Assembly (NCBI GenBank): GCA_044225795.1 | Contig: JBGAIF010000001.1 | Span: 744,001 to 808,000 of the forward strand | Direction of reading: 5' to 3' | DNA from: Nemorincola sp044225795 | Lineage (GTDB): Bacteria > Bacteroidota > Bacteroidia > Chitinophagales > Chitinophagaceae | Length of the DNA: 64,000 nucleotides | Part shown: positions 1 to 8,679 of the stretch, piece after piece | How positions within the stretch are numbered: the stretch's first letter is position 1 | Layout: the number at the start of each line of letters is the position of its first letter | Made by a program: the position numbers and the translations under genes | The notes under the pieces: model-generated | Told to the model about the DNA's origin: nothing | Seen by the model: only the letters and a program-made list of their open reading frames with translations | Database searches by the model: none

Positions 1-646
1 CTTCTATCTCGTATTCCATTACGCCCGGTTTCACAAACTTCAGCACGCGGTCAAAAGCCTTGGCGGTGATGGCAATGGCTTCTTTTGTTACATCTACTTC
101 CTCCTTTGTCTTGATGCAGCGCAGCTCCTTCATGATGCGTGCCGCACGGTCGTAGTTGTGCACGGGGTACTTTTTCATGAGGTCGTGTACAAACACAAGG
201 TCTGTACGGTACAGCTCGGTATCAAGGCGGTTGTGCTCATTGGTATTCAGATATACTGTATCAGCGCTGTTCATCATTACCTGGATCAGGGTATCAAAGC
301 CATCCAGCCACTGTACGTTCTTTATACCCGATATGGCCGTTGCCTCATCCTTGCGGAGTTTATGGCCCACCCATTTTTCCAGCAGCTCATTCGGGCGTAG
401 CAGGATCAGCACCTCGCGCATGTTCTTATCGGGGTTGTCGGGGTAAAGGATCACAATTGTTTTTTCCTGTATGATACCCGATAACCAGAGCACATCGGCA
501 TCAGGTTTGTAGCCGTAGGTGCCATCGCCGCTTTTCGGGAAAACAGGGCTGGCCGGAAAAATGGCCACCGAGTTAGGTTTCATCTTTTTTATGAATCGTT
601 GCCTGTTCTGTTCATACAGTTTAGACGGAATGTGCAGATATTTCAT
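1..646 (-). CDS. pepP: Xaa-Pro aminopeptidase, 5' part (runs off the window start)
   Basis: 215 codons are visible from ATG at 646. The product starts MKYLHIPSKLYEQNRQRF and contains the aminopeptidase P N-terminal (AMP_N) fold: SVAIFPASPVFPKSGDG followed by YGYKPDADVLWLSG, which is the usual F-x-Q/P-D-x-(N/D)-x-x-(Y/W)-L-(T/S)-G signature. From about residue 175 it enters the catalytic half (IKTKEEVDVTKEAIAITAKAFD, as read in pieces). Metallo-aminopeptidases of this family (M24B) remove an N-terminal residue preceding proline, in the cytoplasm, using two Mn/Zn ions. The metal ligands lie in the missing C-terminal half, so activity cannot be judged here. It is transcribed away from the adhesin gene at 1062, with 415 bp between them. 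A plus-strand open frame over the same bases is an antisense shadow. Confidence 0.88.
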   Translation of the reverse strand, partial: MKYLHIPSKLYEQNRQRFIKKMKPNSVAIFPASPVFPKSGDGTYGYKPDADVLWLSGIIQEKTIVILYPDNPDKNMREVLILLRPNELLEKWVGHKLRKDEATAISGIKNVQWLDGFDTLIQVMMNSADTVYLNTNEHNRLDTELYRTDLVFVHDLMKKYPVHNYDRAARIMKELRCIKTKEEVDVTKEAIAITAKAFDRVLKFVKPGVMEYEIE

Positions 647-1061
647 TGTAGAAAAATTGAAGGTGTGAAATTAACTGAAATAAGACATCTCTTGTCACCT
701 CCGGAGGGGCAAAATGCAGAAGATAATATTGAAATTGTTCCTATTCGTTTATTTTATGGAGTAATGGTGCAGTTATGGATTAAAAAATATTACCACATAG
801 TTAATAAAACATAAAAATAAAAAAGCATATCTTAATTAATTTCGAAGGAAGTGTATAAAAAGTTATAAAAATTAACCTTATCTTTAGACGGTGTTTTTGA
901 AGCATAAAGAAGGTTCTTTATGAGGTGTGGCTTTATTGTTGAAAAATTGTTGAAAAAAAATGGGCTTTCGTGTCCATGTTTTGGTGTCTTATGACGATGC
1001 CAGGACAAGCCGAAAGCATTGAAAATACTGATTGTTTGAATACTCTTAAAAATTCTGACAG
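647..1061. other. Intergenic region with divergent promoters and a structured 5' UTR
   Basis: 415 bp with no credible gene. A Bacteroidota -7 box TATCTTTA lies at 879-886 and would start the adhesin mRNA near 892, giving an untranslated leader of about 170 nt. Inside that leader GCTTTCG-TGTCC (964-975) can pair with GGACA (1003-1007) plus CGAAAGC (1011-1017), leaving a 3-nt bulge. A weak box for the divergent aminopeptidase gene is TAATTTCA on the minus strand (673-666). The short plus-strand open frame at 599-814 has no homology I recognise and no promoter, so I did not call it. Confidence 0.5.
879..886 (+). promoter_or_regulatory. Bacteroidota -7 promoter box for the giant adhesin
   Basis: TATCTTTA fits the TAnnTTTG-type element recognised by the Bacteroidota primary sigma factor. 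The region just upstream is very A/T-rich. No clear -33 TTTG is visible, so this is a moderate call. Confidence 0.5.
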
Positions 1062-4000
1062 ATGAAAAAAATGTACAAGTTCCTTACCCTCTTGTCTTGT
1101 GTTTTTATCGGAATAACCCAGAGCTCTTTGGCTCAGGCACCGTCGTGGTATGTATCATTACCAACATTTTCATATACTGGTAGCGTACAAACATTTACCG
1201 TGCCTTATGGAATTGATACCATATATGTGGATATGAAAGGGGCACTTGGAGGCAACAACTCAGCACCTCTGACCCACCCAGACAGACCAGGTTATGGTGG
1301 CTGTTTACGAGCTTATTACGCAGTAACGCCGGGCCAGGTGTTGTACGCATATGTGGGCGGAAAGGGAACAGATGGTGTTACCGGAGCTGTTTCTCCCGGT
1401 GGATTTAACGGTGGTGGTGCAGGTCAATACATAACATTATCGTTTGCCGGCGGCGGTGGTGGTGGTGCAACGGATCTACGCCTTGGAGGAACTGCATTAG
1501 CAAACAGAATATTAGTTGCTGCAGGCGGCGGCGGTGCGGGTCTTTCGTCATGTACCAGCCCAGGTCATTATGAGCGTGGTGGAGATGGCGGTTCATTTAC
1601 CGGAGAAAACGGTATGGCATCCTGTAGTGCATTGGGAACTCCCGTAGGTGGAGGCGGTGGAACGCCAACAAGCCCTGGTGCCGGCGGTAGCTGTAGTAGT
1701 TGTGGCGGTCTTGGTGGAAGTGCGGGAGCTGCTGGCGGTGGCAATGGTGGTAATGCGGGTCTTGGCTCTCCGGGCGGAGGCGGCGGTGGTGGATACTATG
1801 GTGGTGGCGGCGGACAGTACACAGGTGGCGGTGGCGGATCTAACTACGCAAATGGTTCTGCTATAAGCGTAGTTTCTACACGTGGTTGTAACTCGACGAC
1901 GAACGGTACTATTTCTATTTGGGCTGATTGTAATCGTGCTTCTGTTGTAACGGCATCAGCTACAACGATATGTGCCGGACAGACATTGACAGTTTCGGAC
2001 CCTGTACCCGGCGGAACCTGGTCGAGCAGCAATACAGGTGTAGCTACTGTAGATCCGATAACGGGTGTTGTTACAGGAGTTTACCCCGGGACAACCGGCG
2101 GAGCTACTGTGACGATCACCTATAATGTAGGCCCTTGTACAGCAAATTCATCAACAATAACTGTAAATCCCGTACCGGCAGTTATTACCGGGTCTACGAG
2201 TGTCTGCTTCGGGCTGACCGCGCCACTTAGCGACAGTATAGCAGGTGGCACATGGGCATTGTCCGGCGCCGGATCGGTGGATATGTCAACCGGTGACTTT
2301 TCGGGAACAGTAGTAGGAACCGGTACTGTAACATATACATTACCTACCGGTTGTCTGAGAACAGGTACTGTGGTTGTGAATCCATTACCGGCTCCCATAA
2401 CAGGCACCCCCGAAGTATGTGTGGGTCTGACAACTCCGCTCAGCGATATTACCAGTGCAGGTACGTGGAGCAGCTCTAATACGACTATTTCTACTGTCGA
2501 CGCTTCAGGGGTTGTTACCGGTGTAGTAGCCGGAGTGGACAGTATCATATATACAATTACTGCGACCGGATGTATAGCAACAGCGTCATTTACAGTTGAT
2601 CCGCTTCCAGATCCTATTTCGGGACCAAATGCGGTATGTAAAAATTCAAATATATTGTTGAGCACGACTTCTTTTAGCGGTACGTGGACAAGCAGCAATA
2701 CATTGGCGGCTACCGTCAACCCCGGTACGGGCCAGGTAACAGGTGTGAACGCGGGATCGACGACGATCACCTACACCTTACCAACAGGATGTATCACTAC
2801 ATATGCAGTTACCGTGAATCCATTACCGGCAATCATTACAGGAACCCCGGTAGTTTGTGTAGGGTTCACGACAACTCTAAGTGACGCAACGGCAGGTGGG
2901 ACCTGGAGCACATCGAACACGTTTATTGCTACTGCCAATTCAACAACCGGAGATATCACCGGTGTTTCTGGCGGCATCATAGATGTATATTATACTATTA
3001 CAGCCACTGGCTGTGCGTCATCTGTCACCTTTACCGTGAATCCGCTGCCTCTGCCGATCATCGGCAGTAGTACCGTTTGTGCCGGAGATGTGACCACGCT
3101 AAGTAATATAAATACAGGCGGTACCTGGACGAGCAGCAACACTTCTGTTGCTATTATAAATCCATCTACAGGAGATGTCAGCGGAGTACCGATGGCGTTT
3201 GGTACATCAACTATTACGTATACATTGCCAACGGGCTGTTATATTACAGCGCCTATAACTGTATTTCGTAACTTCCCGATATATGGAACTAAAGTGGCCT
3301 GTTATACCGCGTCTATGTCACTTACAGACAGTACGGACGGAGGAATTGGCTTGTGGTCCGGTAGTGGAAGTATCATAGTGGCAGGAGCTGGCAGTACAGC
3401 TACCATAACGGGCACTTCAGCAGGAACCGGAACGGTTACGTATACATCCGCTTTGGGTTGTGTTGCTACTACTACAGTTACGTTTACGCCACTTGATCCG
3501 ATCACCGGTCTTAATACCGTATGTCAAGGCTCGACGATCACATTAAGCAACCCTAATATCGGCGGAACCTGGACGAGTGGCGCAACGACTATAGCGACCA
3601 TCGGTTCATCATCCGGGATCGTTACCGGGGTGGCCGGAGGCACAACAACTATTACCTATACTTTAGGTACCGGTTGTGCATCGTATTTCTCTATAACCGT
3701 GAATCCGTTACCGGCGCCTATCACGGGTGCTCACCAGGTTTGCCTTGGGTTCAGTACACCATTGTCTGATGCCACGGGTGGTGGCGCGTGGAGCACCTCG
3801 AGCGGAGGCGTAGTTGCGTCTATTACATCGCTGGGACTTGTGACGGGTAATAGTGTGGGAACAGACGATATTAGTTACACACTGCTGACAGGCTGTTATG
3901 TAACCTATACCTTTACCGTGAACCCGCTACCGGGCCCGATAACGGGCACGACAGCGATATGCCAGGGCTTTACTTCTACCCTGAGTGGCGCATTGAGTGG

Positions 4001-7000
4001 CGGCACCTGGACAAGTACCGCGACCAGTGTTGCAACTATCGGGTCTTCTTCCGGCCTTATGACCGCCGGCTCTGCGGGTACAACTACCATATCTTATATT
4101 ATGCCAACCGGATGTTATGCGACTACGGTGGCAACAGTTAATCCGACTCCGAAGCCGATCACCGGCGCTGACACTATTTGCGGTTTATCGACTGCTCTGT
4201 ACAGTGACCTTGATCCTGCGGGCACATGGTCCGTGTATTCAACAGCTACCGGTACCATCAGCATAGGGGGAACATTTACTGCAGACTCAGTGGGCGGAAT
4301 TGATTCCATAATATATACATTACCAACAGGGTGCCGGATATCCAAACCGATGTTTGTGCGAACATTGGGTCCGATCAGAGGGCTGACAACAGCCATTTGT
4401 GTCGGTTCGACCCTGGCATTAAGTGATTATGCAGCCGGAGGCACCTGGAGTGCCCTGCCAACTGCGGTCGGTACTATCGACCCTGTGACCGGTGTGCTCA
4501 CCGGTTTGTCAACCGGGGTCGTCACGGTTAAGGATACATTCTCTACAGGATGTTTTGTCACCACCGCGATCACAGTGAACCCGGTTCCTGTGGCTATCAC
4601 AGGTGCAACATTTACTGTTTGTGCAGGTGCAAATATCACATTGTCCGACGGGACCTTATTTGGTACCTGGAGCAGCAGCAATACGTCGATAGCATCTATT
4701 AATTCAGGTACCGGTGTACTTACCGGCGCAAATCCTGGTGGAACGGCAACGGTTACCTATACATTAGGTACAGGCTGTTATGCTACGGCAACAGTTACTG
4801 TGAACCCGATAGACAGTCTGTGGGGTTATCCCTGGAGAGTATGCCTGGGTAGCACGGTTACATTATCGAGCGGGATATCTACCTCTGGTGGAACGTGGAC
4901 GTCCAGTAATACAACCATTGCTATAGTAAATTCCACAGGAGATGTTACCGGAATGAGTGGCGGTAGCTGTTCTATTACTTATACCACGCCTGCCGGCTGT
5001 TTTGCACGCCACACATTTACAGTATATGCGGTACCGAATATTACCGGTACTACGAAGGTGTGTGAAGGCTTCACCACTACTTTGTCGAATTCGATATCAG
5101 GTGGTACCTGGAGCAGCAGCAATACGAATGCAACCGTTTCCGGAAGTGGCGTCGTCACCGGCGTATCCTATCCGGGTGCTTTCATAACATACACGGCACC
5201 GCCTATAGGATGTTTCAATGTCGTCTTTGTCACGGTGGATTCTGTGCCATTACCGATATCGGGGACGACGGAGATATGTGCGTTTACAACGACGACACTA
5301 AGCGATCCGGACCTGGGAGGAACGTGGACGAGCAGCACCACGACCATTGCCACCGTCGGGTCAAGTACGGGTTTAGTCACCGGTGTGCTTGGGGGTACAT
5401 CTACCATCACGTATAAATTCACTGTTACCGGTTGTTATACGACAACTGTGATGACCATAGATTCTAATTCGGCCATTACAGGATCTACAAGCACCTGTAA
5501 CGGATTGACATTGACATTGTCAAATGTCGTTTCGGGAGGAACGTGGAGTTCCAGCAATTCTTCTGTCGCTTCTGTTGGTGCCGGGGTAGGTAATACCACC
5601 GTCGTCACGGGCAACGGAACAGGAACCGCGACCATTACCTACACCACAGCTAAGGGCTGTGAGTCGATCACGACCGTAACTATATTACCATTACCATCGA
5701 CCATAACGGGAACGTTGACGGTTTGTCAGGGCAGCACCACTGCGCTCAGTAATACCACAGGTAGTGGTACGTGGGCCAGCAGTAATACGAGTATTGCTGT
5801 TGTCAACAGTTCCGGTGTCGTCACCGGACAGGGGGGTGGTACGGCCACAATAACCTATACCGTGGGTAGCGGTTGCTATGCCACTGCAGTTGTTACCGTG
5901 GATCCTATAACGCCAATACTCGGTGCGCCATTCAGAGTTTGTGACGGATCTACGATAACGTTAACGGATGCAACAGCAGGAGGTACGTGGAGCGCAAGCA
6001 ATACCAATATCAGTATTACTGTTGTGCCGCCCAATGATGCCATTATCAGCACTAATGTTTCGGCAGGTACAACGACCATTACTTATACAATGGGGACTGG
6101 GTGTACGGCTACTCAGATAGTCACGGTGAATCCATTGCCTAATTCGATCACAACTGCGTCAACCGGTGTTGTATGCTCCGGTTCACAGATATCACTCACC
6201 GATGCGTCGGGTGGCGGTGCATGGACAAGTCAGTCTACAAGTATCGCCATCGTTAACGGTACCGGCGTGGTGACCGGTCAGGGCTCGGGAGGTATTACTA
6301 ATATCACGTATACCCTGCCAACAACCTGCTATGCCGTGTTCACTGTAACAGTGAATCCGTTACCTGGCCCGATCCTCGGCCCGAACGGTGTTTGCCTGGG
6401 AGGCAGTGTCACGCTGAGTGACGCTACCCTCGGCGGTGATTGGAGCAGTACTGCTACTTCGATAGCTACTATTGGTTCCGGCACCGGTGTTGTTGTTTCC
6501 GTGGCTTTGGGAACAACAACAATAAGTTATACAGATCCGTCTACCGGTTGCGCGGCAACCAAGACATTCTCGGTGAATCCGTTCCCGAATGCGATAACCG
6601 GGCCAAACCAGGTGTGCGTGGCATCAAGTATTGCGTTATCTAATGCTACCGGCGGCGGTGCATGGACCAGCCTGAATACATCCGTTGCAACCGTTAATGT
6701 TGGTGGTAACGTGACAGGTGTAGGCGGCGGAACTGCTTCTATAGACTATACATTGCCTACGGGATGTAATGCGCTGTATACAGTTACAGTGCTGGCATTA
6801 CCACCAGCAGTTATAACACCATTGGGTGACACCAATATATGTCCTGGCGGATTTGTGGCACTTACAGCACCCACAGGTACATTACTGTCATATCAATGGT
6901 TTGTTGCAGGCGGGCCTACATTGATACCGGGCGCTACTAATGCTACCTATATTGCAACACCTTCTGTAAATACCAGCTACGAAGTACGTGTTAAGGCAGG

Positions 7001-8510
7001 AACTACAGGATGCCAGGCTATGTCTCCGGCAATGCTGGTTTCTATAATACCAACATCAGCGTCGTTGAGTTCTTCTCCTTCATCGGGAGTGGTTTGTTCG
7101 GGTACAGCATTAACACTGACCGCGTCGGGTACAGCACCAACCGGCTATCAATGGGAAAGCTCTGGTGTGCCGATATCCGGTGCAACAGCGGTGACTTATT
7201 CGCCTACGGTTAGCGGCACTTACGATGTTGTTATTACAAATGCTACCGGATGCTCGGCAAAATCGGCAGCTATGACCGTTACGATCAATCCATTACCTGC
7301 CGGTACGATAAAGCTTATCGGTCCTGCATCTGTGTGTGTAGGGGATAGTGTGCACCTGGCGACTGATACGGCAACCGGTAATACATACCAGTGGTTCCGT
7401 GTAGGTGGTGGCCCTGTATCCGGTGCTACAAACGCAGACTTCTATGCAAAGGCAACAGGTAGCTACAGTGTAACTGTAACCAATAAGTACGGCTGCTCTA
7501 AGAGCTCCGGATCGATAGCTGTTGTGATCAATCCGTTGCCGACCGGTACAGATCTGCTTGAGAGCGGATCGCTTGTCTTCTGTTATGGTGGGCTTGGGGT
7601 CACACTGTCTGCAATATCGGGAGTGGGAGGTACGGCTACCTATCAATGGTACAAGAACGGATCGCCGCTGCTTGGATCTACCGCGTCTAACCTCCTCGTG
7701 GCAGTCAGCGGAAGGTTCAAGGCTTTGATAACCGACCCTGCGACAGGTTGTAGTGCATTCACGCCGGAAGATACGACCGTGCTGATCACACAGCCGATCA
7801 TATCACCGGTGACATCTGCCTCGTTCTGCTGGGGAGGTAGTGCACTGCTGAAAGCAACTATTGTTTCAGGTGTTACACCTACCTACCAATGGTCTGTAGG
7901 CGGATCGCCGATAACAGGAGCAACCAATAACACGTATAGCGCTACAAAGACCGGCACTTATAGTTGTGTAGTGAGCGTTCCTAGCTGTTCTGCACTGAGT
8001 ACTACACTTTCTGTTTGGGAGAACCCTCTGCCAAATCCTGTAGTGACATACAGCAGCTCTAAGCTGCACGTACAGACCTACTACGTAACCTACCAATGGT
8101 ATAAGAACCTGGCCAGCATACCGGGGGCAACAACTGCTGAACTTGTACCATCCGGAAACGGCAACTACAAAGTGGGGGTAACTGATACAAATGGTTGTCA
8201 GTCTATCTCAGACGTATATGTGCTGACCGGCTGGGTTGATCCCGGACACACAGGTGGTGTATATGTGCCAACAGTTGCTAAGGGTGAGGTGAGGATCTAT
8301 CCGAACCCTGCGCAGAATGTAGTACATGTGGAAGCCGGCGAACCGGTACGTGTGATCATCAGCGCTATTGACGGCAGAAACCTGATAGAGCAGCCAAATG
8401 CCACAGATATAAACATATCGAAACTGGCAGATGGTATCTACAACATCAGGTTGTATAACAGTGCCGGAGAAATGGTGAAGACTGAGAAACTTGTCAAGTC
8501 GTCAAACTAA
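1062..8510 (+). CDS. Giant secreted T9SS adhesin: glycine-rich N-terminus, 22 Ig-like repeats, T9SS sorting domain
   Basis: A 2482-residue surface or secreted protein. Residues 1-24 are a signal peptide (MKKMYKFLTLLSCVFIG...SLAQ). Residues about 30-265 are glycine-rich with cysteines and the signature GGGGGGATDLRLGG, resembling the glycine-rich domain found in many secreted bacterial proteins. Residues about 290-1915 hold 22 units of ~70-75 residues with the plan PITG-x-x-x-VC-x-G-x-TTTLS-x-x-x-x-GGTWSSSN, VTG, TITYTLPTGC, TVNPLP; each has two cysteines. They resemble BIG2/Ig-like folds. Six further Ig/PKD-like units (YQWYKNGSPL type) reach about residue 2400. The end is a T9SS type A sorting domain starting VRIYPNPAQNVVHVEAG. 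T9SS proteins are exported by Sec, cross the outer membrane through the SprA machinery and are often anchored to the cell surface. The function is probably adhesion or matrix; no enzyme domain is visible. A strong terminator follows at 8526. Threonine and serine are very frequent, so O-glycosylation is plausible. Confidence 0.85.
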   Translation: MKKMYKFLTLLSCVFIGITQSSLAQAPSWYVSLPTFSYTGSVQTFTVPYGIDTIYVDMKGALGGNNSAPLTHPDRPGYGGCLRAYYAVTPGQVLYAYVGGKGTDGVTGAVSPGGFNGGGAGQYITLSFAGGGGGGATDLRLGGTALANRILVAAGGGGAGLSSCTSPGHYERGGDGGSFTGENGMASCSALGTPVGGGGGTPTSPGAGGSCSSCGGLGGSAGAAGGGNGGNAGLGSPGGGGGGGYYGGGGGQYTGGGGGSNYANGSAISVVSTRGCNSTTNGTISIWADCNRASVVTASATTICAGQTLTVSDPVPGGTWSSSNTGVATVDPITGVVTGVYPGTTGGATVTITYNVGPCTANSSTITVNPVPAVITGSTSVCFGLTAPLSDSIAGGTWALSGAGSVDMSTGDFSGTVVGTGTVTYTLPTGCLRTGTVVVNPLPAPITGTPEVCVGLTTPLSDITSAGTWSSSNTTISTVDASGVVTGVVAGVDSIIYTITATGCIATASFTVDPLPDPISGPNAVCKNSNILLSTTSFSGTWTSSNTLAATVNPGTGQVTGVNAGSTTITYTLPTGCITTYAVTVNPLPAIITGTPVVCVGFTTTLSDATAGGTWSTSNTFIATANSTTGDITGVSGGIIDVYYTITATGCASSVTFTVNPLPLPIIGSSTVCAGDVTTLSNINTGGTWTSSNTSVAIINPSTGDVSGVPMAFGTSTITYTLPTGCYITAPITVFRNFPIYGTKVACYTASMSLTDSTDGGIGLWSGSGSIIVAGAGSTATITGTSAGTGTVTYTSALGCVATTTVTFTPLDPITGLNTVCQGSTITLSNPNIGGTWTSGATTIATIGSSSGIVTGVAGGTTTITYTLGTGCASYFSITVNPLPAPITGAHQVCLGFSTPLSDATGGGAWSTSSGGVVASITSLGLVTGNSVGTDDISYTLLTGCYVTYTFTVNPLPGPITGTTAICQGFTSTLSGALSGGTWTSTATSVATIGSSSGLMTAGSAGTTTISYIMPTGCYATTVATVNPTPKPITGADTICGLSTALYSDLDPAGTWSVYSTATGTISIGGTFTADSVGGIDSIIYTLPTGCRISKPMFVRTLGPIRGLTTAICVGSTLALSDYAAGGTWSALPTAVGTIDPVTGVLTGLSTGVVTVKDTFSTGCFVTTAITVNPVPVAITGATFTVCAGANITLSDGTLFGTWSSSNTSIASINSGTGVLTGANPGGTATVTYTLGTGCYATATVTVNPIDSLWGYPWRVCLGSTVTLSSGISTSGGTWTSSNTTIAIVNSTGDVTGMSGGSCSITYTTPAGCFARHTFTVYAVPNITGTTKVCEGFTTTLSNSISGGTWSSSNTNATVSGSGVVTGVSYPGAFITYTAPPIGCFNVVFVTVDSVPLPISGTTEICAFTTTTLSDPDLGGTWTSSTTTIATVGSSTGLVTGVLGGTSTITYKFTVTGCYTTTVMTIDSNSAITGSTSTCNGLTLTLSNVVSGGTWSSSNSSVASVGAGVGNTTVVTGNGTGTATITYTTAKGCESITTVTILPLPSTITGTLTVCQGSTTALSNTTGSGTWASSNTSIAVVNSSGVVTGQGGGTATITYTVGSGCYATAVVTVDPITPILGAPFRVCDGSTITLTDATAGGTWSASNTNISITVVPPNDAIISTNVSAGTTTITYTMGTGCTATQIVTVNPLPNSITTASTGVVCSGSQISLTDASGGGAWTSQSTSIAIVNGTGVVTGQGSGGITNITYTLPTTCYAVFTVTVNPLPGPILGPNGVCLGGSVTLSDATLGGDWSSTATSIATIGSGTGVVVSVALGTTTISYTDPSTGCAATKTFSVNPFPNAITGPNQVCVASSIALSNATGGGAWTSLNTSVATVNVGGNVTGVGGGTASIDYTLPTGCNALYTVTVLALPPAVITPLGDTNICPGGFVALTAPTGTLLSYQWFVAGGPTLIPGATNATYIATPSVNTSYEVRVKAGTTGCQAMSPAMLVSIIPTSASLSSSPSSGVVCSGTALTLTASGTAPTGYQWESSGVPISGATAVTYSPTVSGTYDVVITNATGCSAKSAAMTVTINPLPAGTIKLIGPASVCVGDSVHLATDTATGNTYQWFRVGGGPVSGATNADFYAKATGSYSVTVTNKYGCSKSSGSIAVVINPLPTGTDLLESGSLVFCYGGLGVTLSAISGVGGTATYQWYKNGSPLLGSTASNLLVAVSGRFKALITDPATGCSAFTPEDTTVLITQPIISPVTSASFCWGGSALLKATIVSGVTPTYQWSVGGSPITGATNNTYSATKTGTYSCVVSVPSCSALSTTLSVWENPLPNPVVTYSSSKLHVQTYYVTYQWYKNLASIPGATTAELVPSGNGNYKVGVTDTNGCQSISDVYVLTGWVDPGHTGGVYVPTVAKGEVRIYPNPAQNVVHVEAGEPVRVIISAIDGRNLIEQPNATDINISKLADGIYNIRLYNSAGEMVKTEKLVKSSN
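1939..6805 (+). repeat. 22 tandem Ig-like coding repeats (~210-230 bp each)
   Basis: The units diverge at DNA level but keep codon-level landmarks: TGTxxxGG (VCxG), GGxGGxACxTGGA (GGTW), ACxGGxTGT (TGC) and AATCCGxTxCC (NPLP). The divergence argues that the array is old and not recently amplified. Related units occur in the secreted proteins at 25764, 50297 and 61863, so the modules are shared across paralogues. Confidence 0.8.
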
Positions 8511-8525
8511 CTGATATAGTTCTTT

Positions 8526-8565
8526 ACAGAGACGGCTGCTGCAGAGCAGCCGTCTCTGTTTTACT
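8526..8565 (+). terminator. Rho-independent terminator after the adhesin gene
   Basis: A perfect 15-bp stem (ACAGAGACGGCTGCT, 8526-8540, with its complement at 8545-8559) closes a GCAG loop and runs into TTTT. It lies 15 nt after the stop codon and separates the adhesin from the receptor gene. Confidence 0.9.
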
Positions 8566-8652
8566 ACAGACGCTTCGCCGCTCGTTTTTAACCATTCACC
8601 GACATAGTTTACCATTTAGCCGAAATATGTTTTCAAATAGGGGAACACATTA

Positions 8653-8660
8653 TAGCTTTG
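8653..8660 (+). promoter_or_regulatory. -7 box TAGCTTTG for the TonB-dependent receptor
   Basis: A TAnnTTTG match 19 nt before the ATG at 8680. Transcription probably starts near 8666, giving a short leader of about 14 nt. Confidence 0.7.
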
Positions 8661-8679
8661 CACCACAATTAAGGAATAT

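Noticed and set aside
156..446. Plus-strand open frames at the left edge
   Set aside because: They are antisense to a clear Xaa-Pro aminopeptidase reading frame.
2120..2770. 216-codon minus-strand frame and other antisense frames inside the repeat genes
   Set aside because: They are shadows of the repetitive, Thr/Gly-rich coding sequence and show its mirrored Val/Pro pattern.
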